Shown here: one piece after another, positions 54,618 through 64,000 of the stretch | Numbering within the stretch: position 1 is the stretch's first letter | How the letters are laid out: each line of letters opens with the position of its first letter | Source: Cryptomeria japonica | Taxonomy: Eukaryota; Streptophyta; Pinopsida; Cupressales; Cupressaceae | DNA: 64,000 nucleotides | NCBI RefSeq assembly: GCF_030272615.1 | Contig: NC_081407.1 | Coordinates: forward strand, 434,590,730 to 434,654,729 | Reading direction: 5' to 3' | The notes under the pieces: generated by a model | What the model saw: the letters and a program-made list of their open reading frames with translations, nothing else | Told to the model about the DNA's origin: nothing | The model's database searches: none | Position numbers and translations under genes: made by a program

Positions 54618-56949
54618 GTGGAAATTATTTTGAGAGTCAAAATAGTCATGCGAGAAGATCCTATCCACCATGAACCTGTAATTAATGACATGTTGTTGCA
54701 GGATGTCCAGTGTGAGCATTACTTCCGAATGTATGGGTGGATTGATTATTTTTTGAAAATAATGGATTTCAATGAAGAAATTGCCTATGAATTCATATGT
54801 ACATACAGTGAAGGAGAGGTCCATGTCAAGGGGTTAAGACTAATTACTACAAATCAACAGATAGTTGAAGTTACTAGTTTGCTACAGGAAGGAGAATTGT
54901 TTCCCGAATCTAAGGATGCGAGAAGCGCTAGGGCAGAGTTTACACACCCAACAGATGGACCCCTGAGGGTGGACAAACAGGCAACCAGACGGATATCTCT
55001 TCCAGCGGAATAGCCCCAGGTGGCATTGTATGTATTACCTGTGATGGAAGGTACTCAAATTTGCATTCGGTCCATTTTAAATTGCTTAGTCATTTACGGC
55101 ATGGCTGAAGGGTAAATATTCCCAATTTTCTGTATCATCTTATTTCCATAAGTGTAAAGGAAACACATAAGGGTGGGAATCGTTTTGTCAGTCATCATGG
55201 CTTGATTAAATTGTTAGTAGAATGTTTTCTTAGAGATGTTTCTCAAATGGCATGGGGGGCATTTGAAGATATACTACAATTTAGGGAGGAAAATGTTCCT
55301 GCTGCAGAAGAATTAGCAACCCAAGAGGAAGATATCAGAGAGCCCTCATCTCCTAGGGTTTCTGCAGAGAATGAACCTCCTATTACCAATGAAGCCTTGA
55401 TTGTTCCAGAAGAAATGGTGATTGAAGCAAATATTAAGCAACCCTCCACTCATTTTTAAAGTGGAGAGACATCTTCTAAAAGGAAAGGGAAAGAAATAGA
55501 GACAATTGACGCAGAAGAAGAAACCATAGAGCAGCCTCAAGCAACGCAGGTTTCTTCTACAGCTAAAAGGCGTAAGGTAAAAGAAAATTCTCTTGCAACA
55601 ACGCATTCTTGCAGAAATTGTTCTTGCAGCCACTCCGAAAATGTATGCAAGAAGCATTCAGCAGGGTAAATAGAAAACTCGAGCAACAGGGGATGTAGTG
55701 GAAGTCATTTCCGTAGAAACGTCAGACGAAGGGCATGGAAGTCAAACAGATATTAACCATGGGAAGAACATGGAGCCGACAGGCTTTCAAATCTGGCACA
55801 TGTAGCAGAATAGTTTGGAGAACCGGTTGAAGAAATCTCACGCCCTCAGGTAACAGCTAACATGCCTCCTTCGTCTCTAACTAGTTTATCTATTGTACTT
55901 ATATATATAGGCAGTGAGAGATAGAAAGGGCTAGGTTACATGGAGTTATTGATAAACAATAGAAATAAATTGAAAAGAAGGATAATCATATTGTAGAATT
56001 GCAAGCTAAGGTTGACACAATTGCTAGTATGGTTCCTGAGTTGATGCAATGTAGGGCTCCTCCAAGGGTTTATGCTTTATATCTAAAAGAACGGTATTTA
56101 AGTTTCAAGCTAAACCGCATTCTTAGGGATCTTAGTCATTCTCTAGATACCCTAGAAGAATTTTATAATGTTTATCAAAACTCTCCAACAACTGTCAAGA
56201 ATTTGTTATGTGAATTTTAATTGCATAATTATGTTGTGACTTCTGACAATGAGTGGAATCCCTTATTATACATTGGTGACATTCAAATAAAAGCATTAAT
56301 GTCATGGATACAAAATGAAATCAGTATGGGGACTCAAGATAAAATATATAGAAATTTGGAATTTGATTGTCCATTACCACTCAGAGTTGAAGCCAAGAAT
56401 CCACGGCTTCTTTATTATGACTGGCATAAATTGTTAACAAGACCTGATGTCAGGAGCCAGGTCTTACCAATAAGAGAGAAAATATTCCAGGAATATGAAC
56501 ACTTGATTAAAAATGAAAATGCAGATGCAATTGAATGTTTGGTTCAGCGCTGGAATAATCTTCCAGAAGACCTATAACAGGGTGAACCCCATTCACTGCC
56601 AAATTTTCATGCAGCTACACAAAGAGCTCCTAAGTACATCCATTTGGGTAGGGCGAAGAGCAATAACTGGCTACCCTTGATATTTCAGCCACCTATCCTT
56701 ATGTGGCCATTAATTGGATGCAGGGCTAAAGAAAAACCATATGACGAGGCCACAGAAGAATCCAGATGGGCTAGACTAGAAAAGATGAAGGGGTTTTATT
56801 GGAACTTGGCTACAGGAGGAACAGGACAGGGAACTATTGGTGACTTACGAGTCAGTGCCCGGATAAAAAAATTTCCTCTTGGCGGAGGATCAGTAAGACA
56901 CGAAGTTAGGGGGCATGATGAACTGAGATATCAGCTCTTTTATTCCTAA
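54618..56949 (+). pseudogene. Element E 3' ORF in env position (unknown function)
   Basis: Same protein family as the B frame at 40018. Pieces: HEPVINDMLLQDVQCEHYFR, YGWIDYFLKIMDFNEEIAYE, GLRLITTNQQIVEVTSLLQE, ARSARAEFTHPTDGPLRVDK, after a frameshift HFKLLSHLRHG and RFVSHHGLIKLLVECFLRDV, then an acidic linker with AKRRKVKEN (NLS-like) near 55565, MQCRAPPRVYALYLKERYLS, YNVYQNSPTTVKNLLCEF and NPLLYIGDIQIKALMSWIQN, KGFYWNLATGGTGQGTIGDL at the end. The stop at 56947-56949 lies 34 bases inside the 3' LTR. No signal peptide, transmembrane stretch or enzyme motif seen. Confidence 0.75.
56905..56915 (+). promoter_or_regulatory. Polypurine tract of element E inside the 3' ORF
   Basis: TTAGGGGGCA immediately precedes the LTR TGATGAAC; the purines are codons of the 3' ORF (EVRGHDE). 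Confidence 0.5.
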
Positions 56950-58173
56950 AACTCATAAGTTTTTTCCATGTTTTAATTCGTATAATGGGATAGCATTTAA
57001 GTCATATTATGTATTAGAGTTTGACTAGATGCATTATAGATGTTAACTAAACCCATTAAATCTTATTTTGTTTTGACCCATTATTCTTGTTGCCATGCGG
57101 ATTATCATAGGTAATATCATGTGTGAAATGTATAAGTGTTATGATTAATTAAAATAGATATATGTGTGCTTGTATGTTCTATCTTTTTAATTGCAGGAAT
57201 AAGTAAGATACTATAGAGGCAATTATTGTGTCACGTCATAAAGGCAGTTAGAGATATTCAAGGGGTGGTTAAATATTCAAAACAACAAAGAGAATAATAG
57301 GAGTGAGGAGCGGAAAAGGAATAGCAGGGCGCGCAAGACTCATTTATGTTTGTCTTCAACAAACATCAATCTTATAATACCGCCATGCTATATTCTTGGT
57401 TGCGGTTTAGTGGAGATCCACGTTTTCAATGGATTGACTCCGTTTGTTTTCTGTCATAATTTTTTTTTGCCTCATTTCATCGGTGTGACCTAGATTGTAG
57501 GAAGTTGTTATAGTTTTCTTTTAAATAAGAGCCCGTGCCTCTTCTCAGAGGTTAGAGACAAGAGATTTAGAAATAGAGTTGCAAAGTATTTTTAGAATTA
57601 AAAGCATTTTCTTTCATTCTGTGTGTTGTATCGACCTTTGAAAAAAAATGAATAAAATGATGCTATTCTGAGTATACATAGTTATCTTTGAAGTATGGAT
57701 ATACTCATCCAAGGGAGCGCACTTGGTGAGTATTCCTGTACAATTGTTAGATTTAGTTTCCCTTTTTGTTGCAGTAGATGTTCTAGTGATTAACTATTCT
57801 TGTAGCCACTGGAAGCAGATCTTGTGACTGTTCCTGCAGCCAAAGCAAATAGAGTAATTCCTTTTTGTCAACTTTGGACTTAGTTAACAATTCTTTAATT
57901 ATAATTTTCTATTAATGTTGAGTTTTCCTCTAGTCATTCATTTGTTAGAATTCTTGCTTGTTTATTTCAAATAGGTTTAGTTGCTGCAGTAATGCAGAAT
58001 AGCTATCGCAGGAACTTAGTGCATATATAGTGCAGACCCATTTCAAGTAATACGTCCTTGGGTTAACAAATAAATGAACTTCAGTTATGGAGATAATAAC
58101 TTCACAGAGTAAATGTCCAAACTTCTGATTGAGACTTTAGCTATGGTTATTGTTCCTATTGGTAAGGCAAACA
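56916..58173 (+). repeat. Element E 3' LTR
   Basis: 1,258 bp, TGATGAACTGAG to GGCAAACA, colinear with the 5' LTR, with scattered substitutions. Confidence 0.95.
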
Positions 58174-59015
58174 CGCAACAAGGTCTTAATGGTTGCCTTA
58201 GCTTGGCCATTATCTTAGGGATAGTACGGGGTGGACCAACGATGCTAGATGTGGAAAGTCGAGTAGAGGTTACACATGTGTTGGTTTTTGAAAGGGGTTA
58301 AAATATCAATAATGATGGTAGAAGGAATACAATAGTGGAAAATAATGTAATAAAGGATAAACTTGGAAATTTGTACCCTAGTGATGAAAGTAAGAGGGAT
58401 GGCTTCAACCCACTTACTTAAGTATTTAGTAGCTGTCATGATAAACTTATAGCCATCAAAGGAAGGGGGATGGACCTTACAAACAAGGTCGAGGCCCCAC
58501 GTAGAAAAGAGCCATGGTGTTGTAATAGGCTATAAATCTTGTGTTAGGGCATGAATCAAATCTCTATGTCATTGGTAGGGCACACACCTTTTGATGAACT
58601 CACAACAGTCATGTTCCATAGTAGCCCAATAATATCTCCCTCTTAGTAGTTGTTTGGCTAAGACATATTCGCTCGTATGAGCGCTACATGATCTAGAGTG
58701 CACTTACTTCATTGCGAGATTAGCTTCGTTCGCATCTAAATGTCTAGCAAGTATGTCATGATAGCTTTAATGATACAGATTATCTCCTATAATTGTAAAG
58801 TAGGTGGCATGGCGTATAAGGTTTTGGTGTTCATTCTGAGATATATTAGGTGGGAGGGTATTGTCTTTAAGGTATGCATAAATGTCTTGGTACCATGGAG
58901 ATTGGGGACCAGTGATATTACACACCATCTCCATGTGAGATGTCTTGAATGCAAGCTAAAGGATTTGCTCAACCAAGAATTCATAGTTGGGATTATTGGA
59001 TTACTTATCAAGAAG
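58174..59015 (-). pseudogene. Element D integrase, zinc domain and core
   Basis: Minus strand: HTSEYVLAKQLLRGRYYWAT then CCEFIKRCVPYQ near 58560-58670 (zinc domain), WGLDLVCKVHPPSFDGYKFI and MTATKYLSKWVEAIPL near 58400-58490 (core; first Asp present, the usual ATDYF reads ATKYL), IIIDILTPFKNQ (second Asp region), and DNGQAKATIKTLL at 58180-58215, cut by element E. Broken by stops. Confidence 0.85.
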
Positions 59016-59529
59016 TTACCCTATGGTGGCCATGGTGTCCACTACTTTATTTTGTAGCCTTGGAATCAGGTCAAAGACAATAAACCGGAAGTTCTTTTTG
59101 AGATCATAGATCATCCGTTTATAAGGCAACAATTTGTTATCCTTGGTTTGATAATCATCGGTCACTTGTTTAAGAACTAATTGAGAGCCTCCATAAACTT
59201 GTAAATCTTTGATGTTCCACTGAATAACTATTTTGAGACCTATTATCAAACCTTCATACTCATCAATGTTATTTGTGCATGAAAATGTCAACTTGAAGGA
59301 CTTTGAAATAAGGTCTCCTTGGGGTTTAACAAAAAGAAAACCACCCTTGATCGTATCTGCATGTGTGATCTGTCAAAATAAAGTTTCCATGGGGATTGAG
59401 TTGTGATGGTGCAAACATACTCATCAAGAAATTTAGTAACCAATGGATAAGCATCTACCAATGGTGTTTTGATCAATTGATCTACTATAACTTGTCCCTT
59501 AATGGCTTTCTGGTCCACATACTAAATAT
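59016..59529 (-). pseudogene. Element D archaeal-type RNase H
   Basis: MTFSCTNNIDEYEGLIIGLK (with the Glu of EYE), IKDLQVYGGSQLVLKQVTDD (Asp of GDSQ replaced by Gly), NKLLPYKRMIYDLKKNFRFI. WKLYFDRSHMQIRSRVVFFL near 59380 is the start of the domain (YFDG-S). This RNase H type is typical of Tat elements. It lies between RNase H and integrase, the usual order, in contrast to element C. Confidence 0.85.
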
Positions 59530-59859
59530 CAAATTCACTATGCAACATTACCCATTTGGCCATGCAGCTTGTGAGAGTCGTCTAGGTTAGGTACTTTAGA
59601 GGATCAGTTTTGCAGATGAGGTGGACACTATGGTTCAAAATATAATGGCAGAGCTTTTGAGTGTAGAAAATAACTGCAAGACATGATTTCTCCATAGGCG
59701 TGTAATTGATCTCATAACCAACCAAGGTAATATTGATATAGTAGATGGATTGCTCATTTCTTTGATCATCATGTTGGACAATTAATGCCCCTAGAATCGA
59801 GATGACTGAAATGTACAATAACAAGGGCTTGCCTAGAATGGGTGGTATTAATATTGGGG
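59530..59859 (-). pseudogene. Element D RNase H (RT-linked)
   Basis: LLLYISVISILGALIVQHDD, QSIYYINITLVGYEINYTPM, EKSCLAVIFYTQKLCHYILN, HSVHLICKTDPLKYLT: the Tat RNase H with EKxCLAVxFxxQKLxHY intact. Ends with a stop at 59582, remnants follow. Confidence 0.85.
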
Positions 59860-60720
59860 TTTTAGCTAGGTATTATTTTATTTTATCAAAGGCTTATTAG
59901 CAGGGGACATCCCATTTGAACATTGTGCCCTTCTTTAGGAAATGTGTAAAGGGATGGCACTTGTCATCAAGTTTATCAATGAACTATCTAATGGATTGCA
60001 ATTTTCCTTGCAGGCTTTGCAAATCCTTCGATGTTTTAGGTGGGGGGATCTCTAAGATAGCTTTGACCTTCTTGGGATCAACATCGATTCTTTGTTTGGA
60101 TACAATAAAACAAAGGAGTTTACCTGATGTAACACCAAAAACACATTTCTTGGGATTTAGGTGCAGCTAATACTTGGCAAGATGTGCAAATATGCATTCC
60201 AATATGGTTGGATGTTCAGCTCTAGTTTTAGATTTACCCAAGTTGTCATCTACATAGTCCTCTAATATCTTATGCATAGGGTTGTGGAAAATCACTGTCA
60301 TGGTGCATTGGTAGGTGGCTTTCACATTTCTCAAGCCAAATGGAATGACTTGATAACAAAATGTTCTGCACGGAGTTGTGAATGTTGTTTTATGTTGATC
60401 TTCCTCTGCAATTTTGATTTGATTATATGTCAAAAAACCATCCATAAGAGATCAAATTTCATGTTCTGTTGTTCAGTCAACAAGGATACCAATATTAGGG
60501 AGGGGAGATCATCTTTTGGACAAGCTTTGTTAAGGTCTTGAAACTCTATATAGATTTTGATGTCACCATTGGGTTGAGAGATAGGTACCATGTCGAAAAT
60601 CCATTATGAATAATCAATTTGATAGATAAATTTAACCCTCCACTAAGTTTTCTAGCTTTGCCTTGACTAACAATGCCACTCAGGGGTGCCTCTTTCTAAA
60701 TTTCTATTTGACCGATTTTG
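59860..60720 (-). pseudogene. Element D reverse transcriptase
   Basis: MVPISQPNGDIKIYIEFQDL then NKACPKDD near 60500-60600, MDGFLTYNQIKIAEEDQHKT, TTPCRTFCYQVIPFGLRNVK, ATYQCTMTVIFHNPMHKILE and catalytic DYVDDNLGKSK near 60230-60260, then LHLNPKKCVFGVTSGKLL and IDVDPKKVKAILEIPPPKTS. YVDD is kept but the frame is broken at many points. Confidence 0.88.
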
Positions 60721-61787
60721 GATTAGGCTTGACAACAAGATGGTGTACTACCAAATCTAGATCCAAGCCGAGCATGTCAACATAAGAACATGTAAATTTG
60801 ATAGGCCATCATTGAAGAATTTGAGTGAACACTTGTAGCTCCTCTGCGAACAAGGAAGTGACAACATAAGTAATGTGGGGTTTCTCTATGGTGCCCAAGT
60901 TGAGTCTCATCAATAAGGACGAGAGATCTAGTAGGTATCTTGATATCCATCATTTTCTGGTGCCTCAGAGAGGTTTTCACTAGAAGATGCACCCTTTCTT
61001 TTTACTATTTAATGGTCTATAGGCACCTCAGAGAGGTTTTCACCAACATACTCTTACTTTTGTATTTCTTTTTTTACTTGTACGATTAAGGATCCCCTCT
61101 TCCCCGAAATAGACTTGAGGGTCTAACTTATACACTATATTTGGAGTTGAATCTTGATATGGTGAGCATTAAATTACACTCAAGAATTCTAGGAATGTTG
61201 CATCATTTTGGAAAGTGTCAAGGTGTACAATAGTTTGGTCCCAACCGATGAGTTAAGGGTAGAAAAGGGGAAGGTCAATCAAGAGGATGGATGTGTCAAA
61301 AAGGTTGGAAGTACCAAAGGTTGAGGAGTTCTCTATATCATCATGTGCGTGCTTAACAAGCTCCTCACATATGTCTTTGATGCCAATGAAGCTACTCTCA
61401 TTTTTTTGAGAAGTACTAGCTGAAGTCAAGGCTTGATTAGAGGGAAATCCAAAACCAAGCCCCCGATGGTGCACATTAGGAGTTGGGTCCACAGGTCTTC
61501 TGATTCCTTGCTCTTCTTTTCCTAACCCTCCACTTTGATAATCCCATCATCTAGTGGCTAGCTTATGGGATGTTGGATATTTGTCTTTCAAGTAACCAAG
61601 GCAAGAATTATTATCTTTGGGAGGGTATCTATAGACCATTGGTTGATATTTCCTTCTATGATCTCCTGATTTAGCTCTCCATGAGATTGAAATGTGGTGT
61701 GCCCAAATGTTAAAATAGCAGGCTCTTTCTTTTTCTACTCTTTGGTGGGTTTTCCATGAGCATGAGGATCTAATGGGAGTGCCCCAA
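60721..61787 (-). pseudogene. Element D protease-RT spacer, decayed
   Basis: Short minus-strand frames (61492-61253; 61822-61547; 60992-60777) without a known domain. LVKTSLRHQKMMDIKIPTRS and LGHHRETPHY look like decayed remains of the negatively charged spacer found between protease and RT of Tat elements. No function assigned. Confidence 0.45.
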
Positions 61788-62401
61788 CTATAAAAATTCC
61801 TTGTAAAGCACATTCTCCACAACTAGCATTGTTGATCTTGAGTTGGGAAAAGGGAGACGAGACGAAAGTCTTTTCTTTGGTAGCAGTAAGTATTGTATGG
61901 ATGAAGCAATGTGAGGGGTTTTGATGTTGATCCCATGGTAATGATATGCATAAGGTGATGAGGCTTCGAGGTCACAACAATACTCAAATGGTTGGGAGTC
62001 TCCATAGATAGTAATTTCATAACTTTGGTATGAAAATTTTAAACATTGATGGAAGGTAGAGGGGATGAATTGCATGGCATGGATCCAAGGGAAACCAAGA
62101 AGGATATTGAATGGGAGGTTAAGATCAATGATGTGGCACAATGTATTTTACGTCACTAGGCCCACCTGAATAGGAAAATTGATCATACTGATTTTCTTTC
62201 AACATTATCATAAGCTTTTATGGTGATACATTTATTATGCATATCTGCGACAATATAGCCCACTTGAGTAACAAACTTTAGTGTACAAATATTTAGGGCC
62301 AAACCATTATCAATCAAGACTTGTTTCACCTTGTACTTTTTCACAATGGCTTTGATATTCAGAGGGGGGATGTGGTTAGGGTAAGGAACCATAGGATCTA
62401 A
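61788..62401 (-). pseudogene. Element D aspartic protease
   Basis: KAIVKKYKVKQVLIDNGLAL with NICTLK is the active-site strand; D-N-G stands for D-S/T-G. A frameshift near 62160 leads to LNLPFNILLGFPWIHAMQFI and PSTFHQCLKF, the typical Tat protease C-terminus (FNILLGRPWIH). Confidence 0.82.
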
Positions 62402-63968
62402 TTAGGTAAAACTGAGCTTATATGTGGAAGACAAGTGTGCTACCATGGCCTGGAATTTAGTAGGATCTATATTGCTTAGAACACGAGCTTCTTGCAAAGT
62501 GCATGTAAGGATCTCTTGATGGTTCGGTGAAGACTTGAGCAAAGTGCGTGTACGGATCTCTTCTTTAGCTTGATAGAGATTGAGCATAGAAATATCATTT
62601 TCCACATTATAGTGGTAATGTGCTACAAACTTCTCTGACAAGTCTGTAAATGTAGTGATTGTGCTGAATGGTAATTTGGAAAATCACTCTAAGGTAGGTC
62701 CGTTGAGACTCTCGGAAGCCACCTCTTGACAAGCCATGTAAAATTATTTGATGTGATCCCTAGTATCACCTTTCCCTTTATATTCATCAATTTTTGGCAT
62801 TTCAAAATTGTTAGGGAATGCAATGGCAGTAATCGACTTATCAAATGGATTAGGGCAGAGTTCTTCAAATTTGAAAACTTGCGTAGATTTTTTTTCTAGT
62901 AAGCCTTTAAGAGTTGTCTTAATTTCATCCCATTCAGTGTTAACATGAAACAAATCTATCGACGGTGAGGGAGATTGATAATGTGGTGTTTTATATGCAA
63001 CCAAATGTGATTGGACATAATGGGTTGTTGTTGTGCTTCTTGATAGTTGGCCACATTTTGGTAAATAGGCGGTTGTTGATACATAGGACCATGTGATTAA
63101 ACTGGTGGAGGTTGTTGGTAAGCAATGACATTTGGTCGTTGCATATTATATTGTTGTTGATAAAAATAATTTTGGGACATATTGACTTGATGTGCACCAC
63201 CTCAAAGATAATTGTCCCCAACATAGCTACGATGATATGTACTCACTTGTTGATTCTAAGATGAGGGATTTGGATTAGCACCACCTAATAATTGGTAAGT
63301 GTTCATCACATCATGAGAAGAGGATAGTGCTTGCAAGTAGCTAACGCGTTGTTGTGATATGACAGGTTGCATAGATACAGGTGGTTGGTATTGTGGCATG
63401 TTGGTGACTTGCGACATAGATTGCATGAGTGGAGGCATAAAGGATGGTGCGACAGAGATCATTCCCACAGTCATAACTTGCATGATAGGTAGAAAAGGAT
63501 AGCTAGGTATTCTAGTGGTCATGGCTTGTGTTTGTGCTAGAGATACATTCAATGACCGCGAGACTGGATTGATAAAGGGGGTAACATGGATTACGTTGGA
63601 GGTAATGGGCATTGACAAGATAAGTTGCGTTGATGGTCGATTGACTGGGTAAATCCTTTTAAGGATGCAGGTGGTGTGAACCTTGATGAGTTGGCATAAA
63701 AGGGATGATAATTTCTACCAAGTGTGCCCAAAGGTGGCAATCCTATTAATAAAATTTGGTTACTCTACTGAGGTGGTACTACCGATAATCGGACTTGCAA
63801 TTGGGGTGGTACTGAGGATATCAAAACTTGTTGTTGGGGGAGTGGAAGTGATGTTTGTTGGGGCAATTGTGATGACACTGAGGGAAGGATTTTTTGTTGA
63901 GGTGACTCTTGAGGACTAGCGGTCACTAGTGTTACTAAAGAGGAAATGGTCATGCCTTGAGTGGACAT
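62402..63968 (-). pseudogene. Element D gag, partial
   Basis: Pieces in three frames: a Pro/Gln-rich N-terminal part (63968-63765 and 63618-63256, for example PQYQPPVSMQPVISQQRVSY), then SITAIAFPNNFEMPKIDEYK with GKGDTRDHIK (Tat Gag K-M/F-x-x-Y-D/K-G-x-x-D-P-x-x-H block) at 63004-62744, and EKFVAHYHYNVENDISMLNL at 62641. It continues past the right edge or ends just inside it. Confidence 0.7.
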
Positions 63969-64000
63969 GTTTTCAAAGAATGATGTCTAGGTTATAACTC

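Larger units (their letters stand above)
47007..58173 (+). mobile_element. Element E: Athila-like Ty3/gypsy element, 11.2 kb
   Basis: LTRs 47007-48282 and 56916-58173 with perfect target duplications CGCAA (47002-47006 and 58174-58178) within D's integrase. Internal order: primer site, gag, protease, RT, RNase H, integrase, extra 3' ORF. Gag to the start of RT keep one frame (48406 to about 51375) interrupted only by stops. Related to but clearly distinct from element B. Confidence 0.96.
46540..64000 (-). mobile_element. Element D: Tat-like Ty3/gypsy element, partial, split by E
   Basis: Minus-strand pieces occur in the order expected of a Tat element: gag (right edge), protease, RT, RNase H, archaeal-type RNase H, integrase zinc domain and core (to 58174), then, after element E, integrase end (47006-46540). 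The split falls inside the integrase motif NGQA...KTLL-RILKKVINET. The 5' LTR would be right of the window; no 3' LTR is identified. Numerous stops and frameshifts make D the most decayed element here and probably the oldest. Confidence 0.88.

Noticed and set aside
58740-59057. Plus-strand frame of 105 codons
   Set aside because: Opposite strand of element D's integrase/aRNH junction; no domain.

Overview
This window is a stretch of plant nuclear DNA made almost entirely of LTR retrotransposons stacked inside one another. It is AT-rich. The diagnostic sequences are plant Ty1/copia and Ty3/gypsy (Athila-like and Tat/Ogre-like) pol domains, LTRs with TG...CA ends, tRNA-type primer sites and long microsatellites. 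A seed plant with a large, repeat-rich genome, possibly a gymnosperm, fits best, but no gene identifies the species. I found no intact host gene, no rRNA or tRNA gene and no CRISPR array.

Layout (element names A-F are mine). At 1-2269 is the 3' end of a Ty1/copia element (+): RT and RNase H with two nonsense codons, a duplicated polypurine tract and a 463-bp 3' LTR. At 2270-4739 a decayed plant-mobile-domain-like reading frame (+) is recognisable. Element A (4740-44025, +) is an old element with about 1.2-kb LTRs, only a gag remnant and no pol. Its internal region was split by element C (9546-29745, -), a 20.2-kb Tat/Ogre-like element with perfect TATCC target duplications and giant 6.2-6.7-kb LTRs. 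Each LTR carries a long reading frame of about 1,200 codons. A's 3' LTR was split by element B (31074-43664, +), an Athila-like element. B's reverse transcriptase was split in turn by a 1,479-bp solo LTR, F (35932-37410, CCTAC duplications). The right-hand part is element D (-), a decayed Tat-like element running off the window edge. Its integrase was split by element E (47007-58173, +), a second Athila-like element with perfect CGCAA duplications.

Most genes are copies of the same toolkit: gag (particle), protease, reverse transcriptase, RNase H and integrase. B and E also carry a related extra reading frame after pol, in the env position. It shows no signal peptide or membrane segment but has a basic, NLS-like linker. 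C carries its extra frame inside the LTR itself, and the mobile-domain frame at 3-4.3 kb may be an antisense passenger of D. Every element carries stops or frameshifts, so none looks autonomous now; the best-preserved frame is the 784-codon LTR-borne ORF of C.

The most unusual content is: (1) LTRs of C coding for a large non-structural protein; (2) a diverged array of about 130-bp units carrying TTTCGC-type motifs, plus G-box/ABRE palindromes, in the U3 region of those LTRs; (3) the archaeal-type RNase H placed before RT in C but after RNase H in D; (4) a nesting stack at least three, probably four, levels deep.
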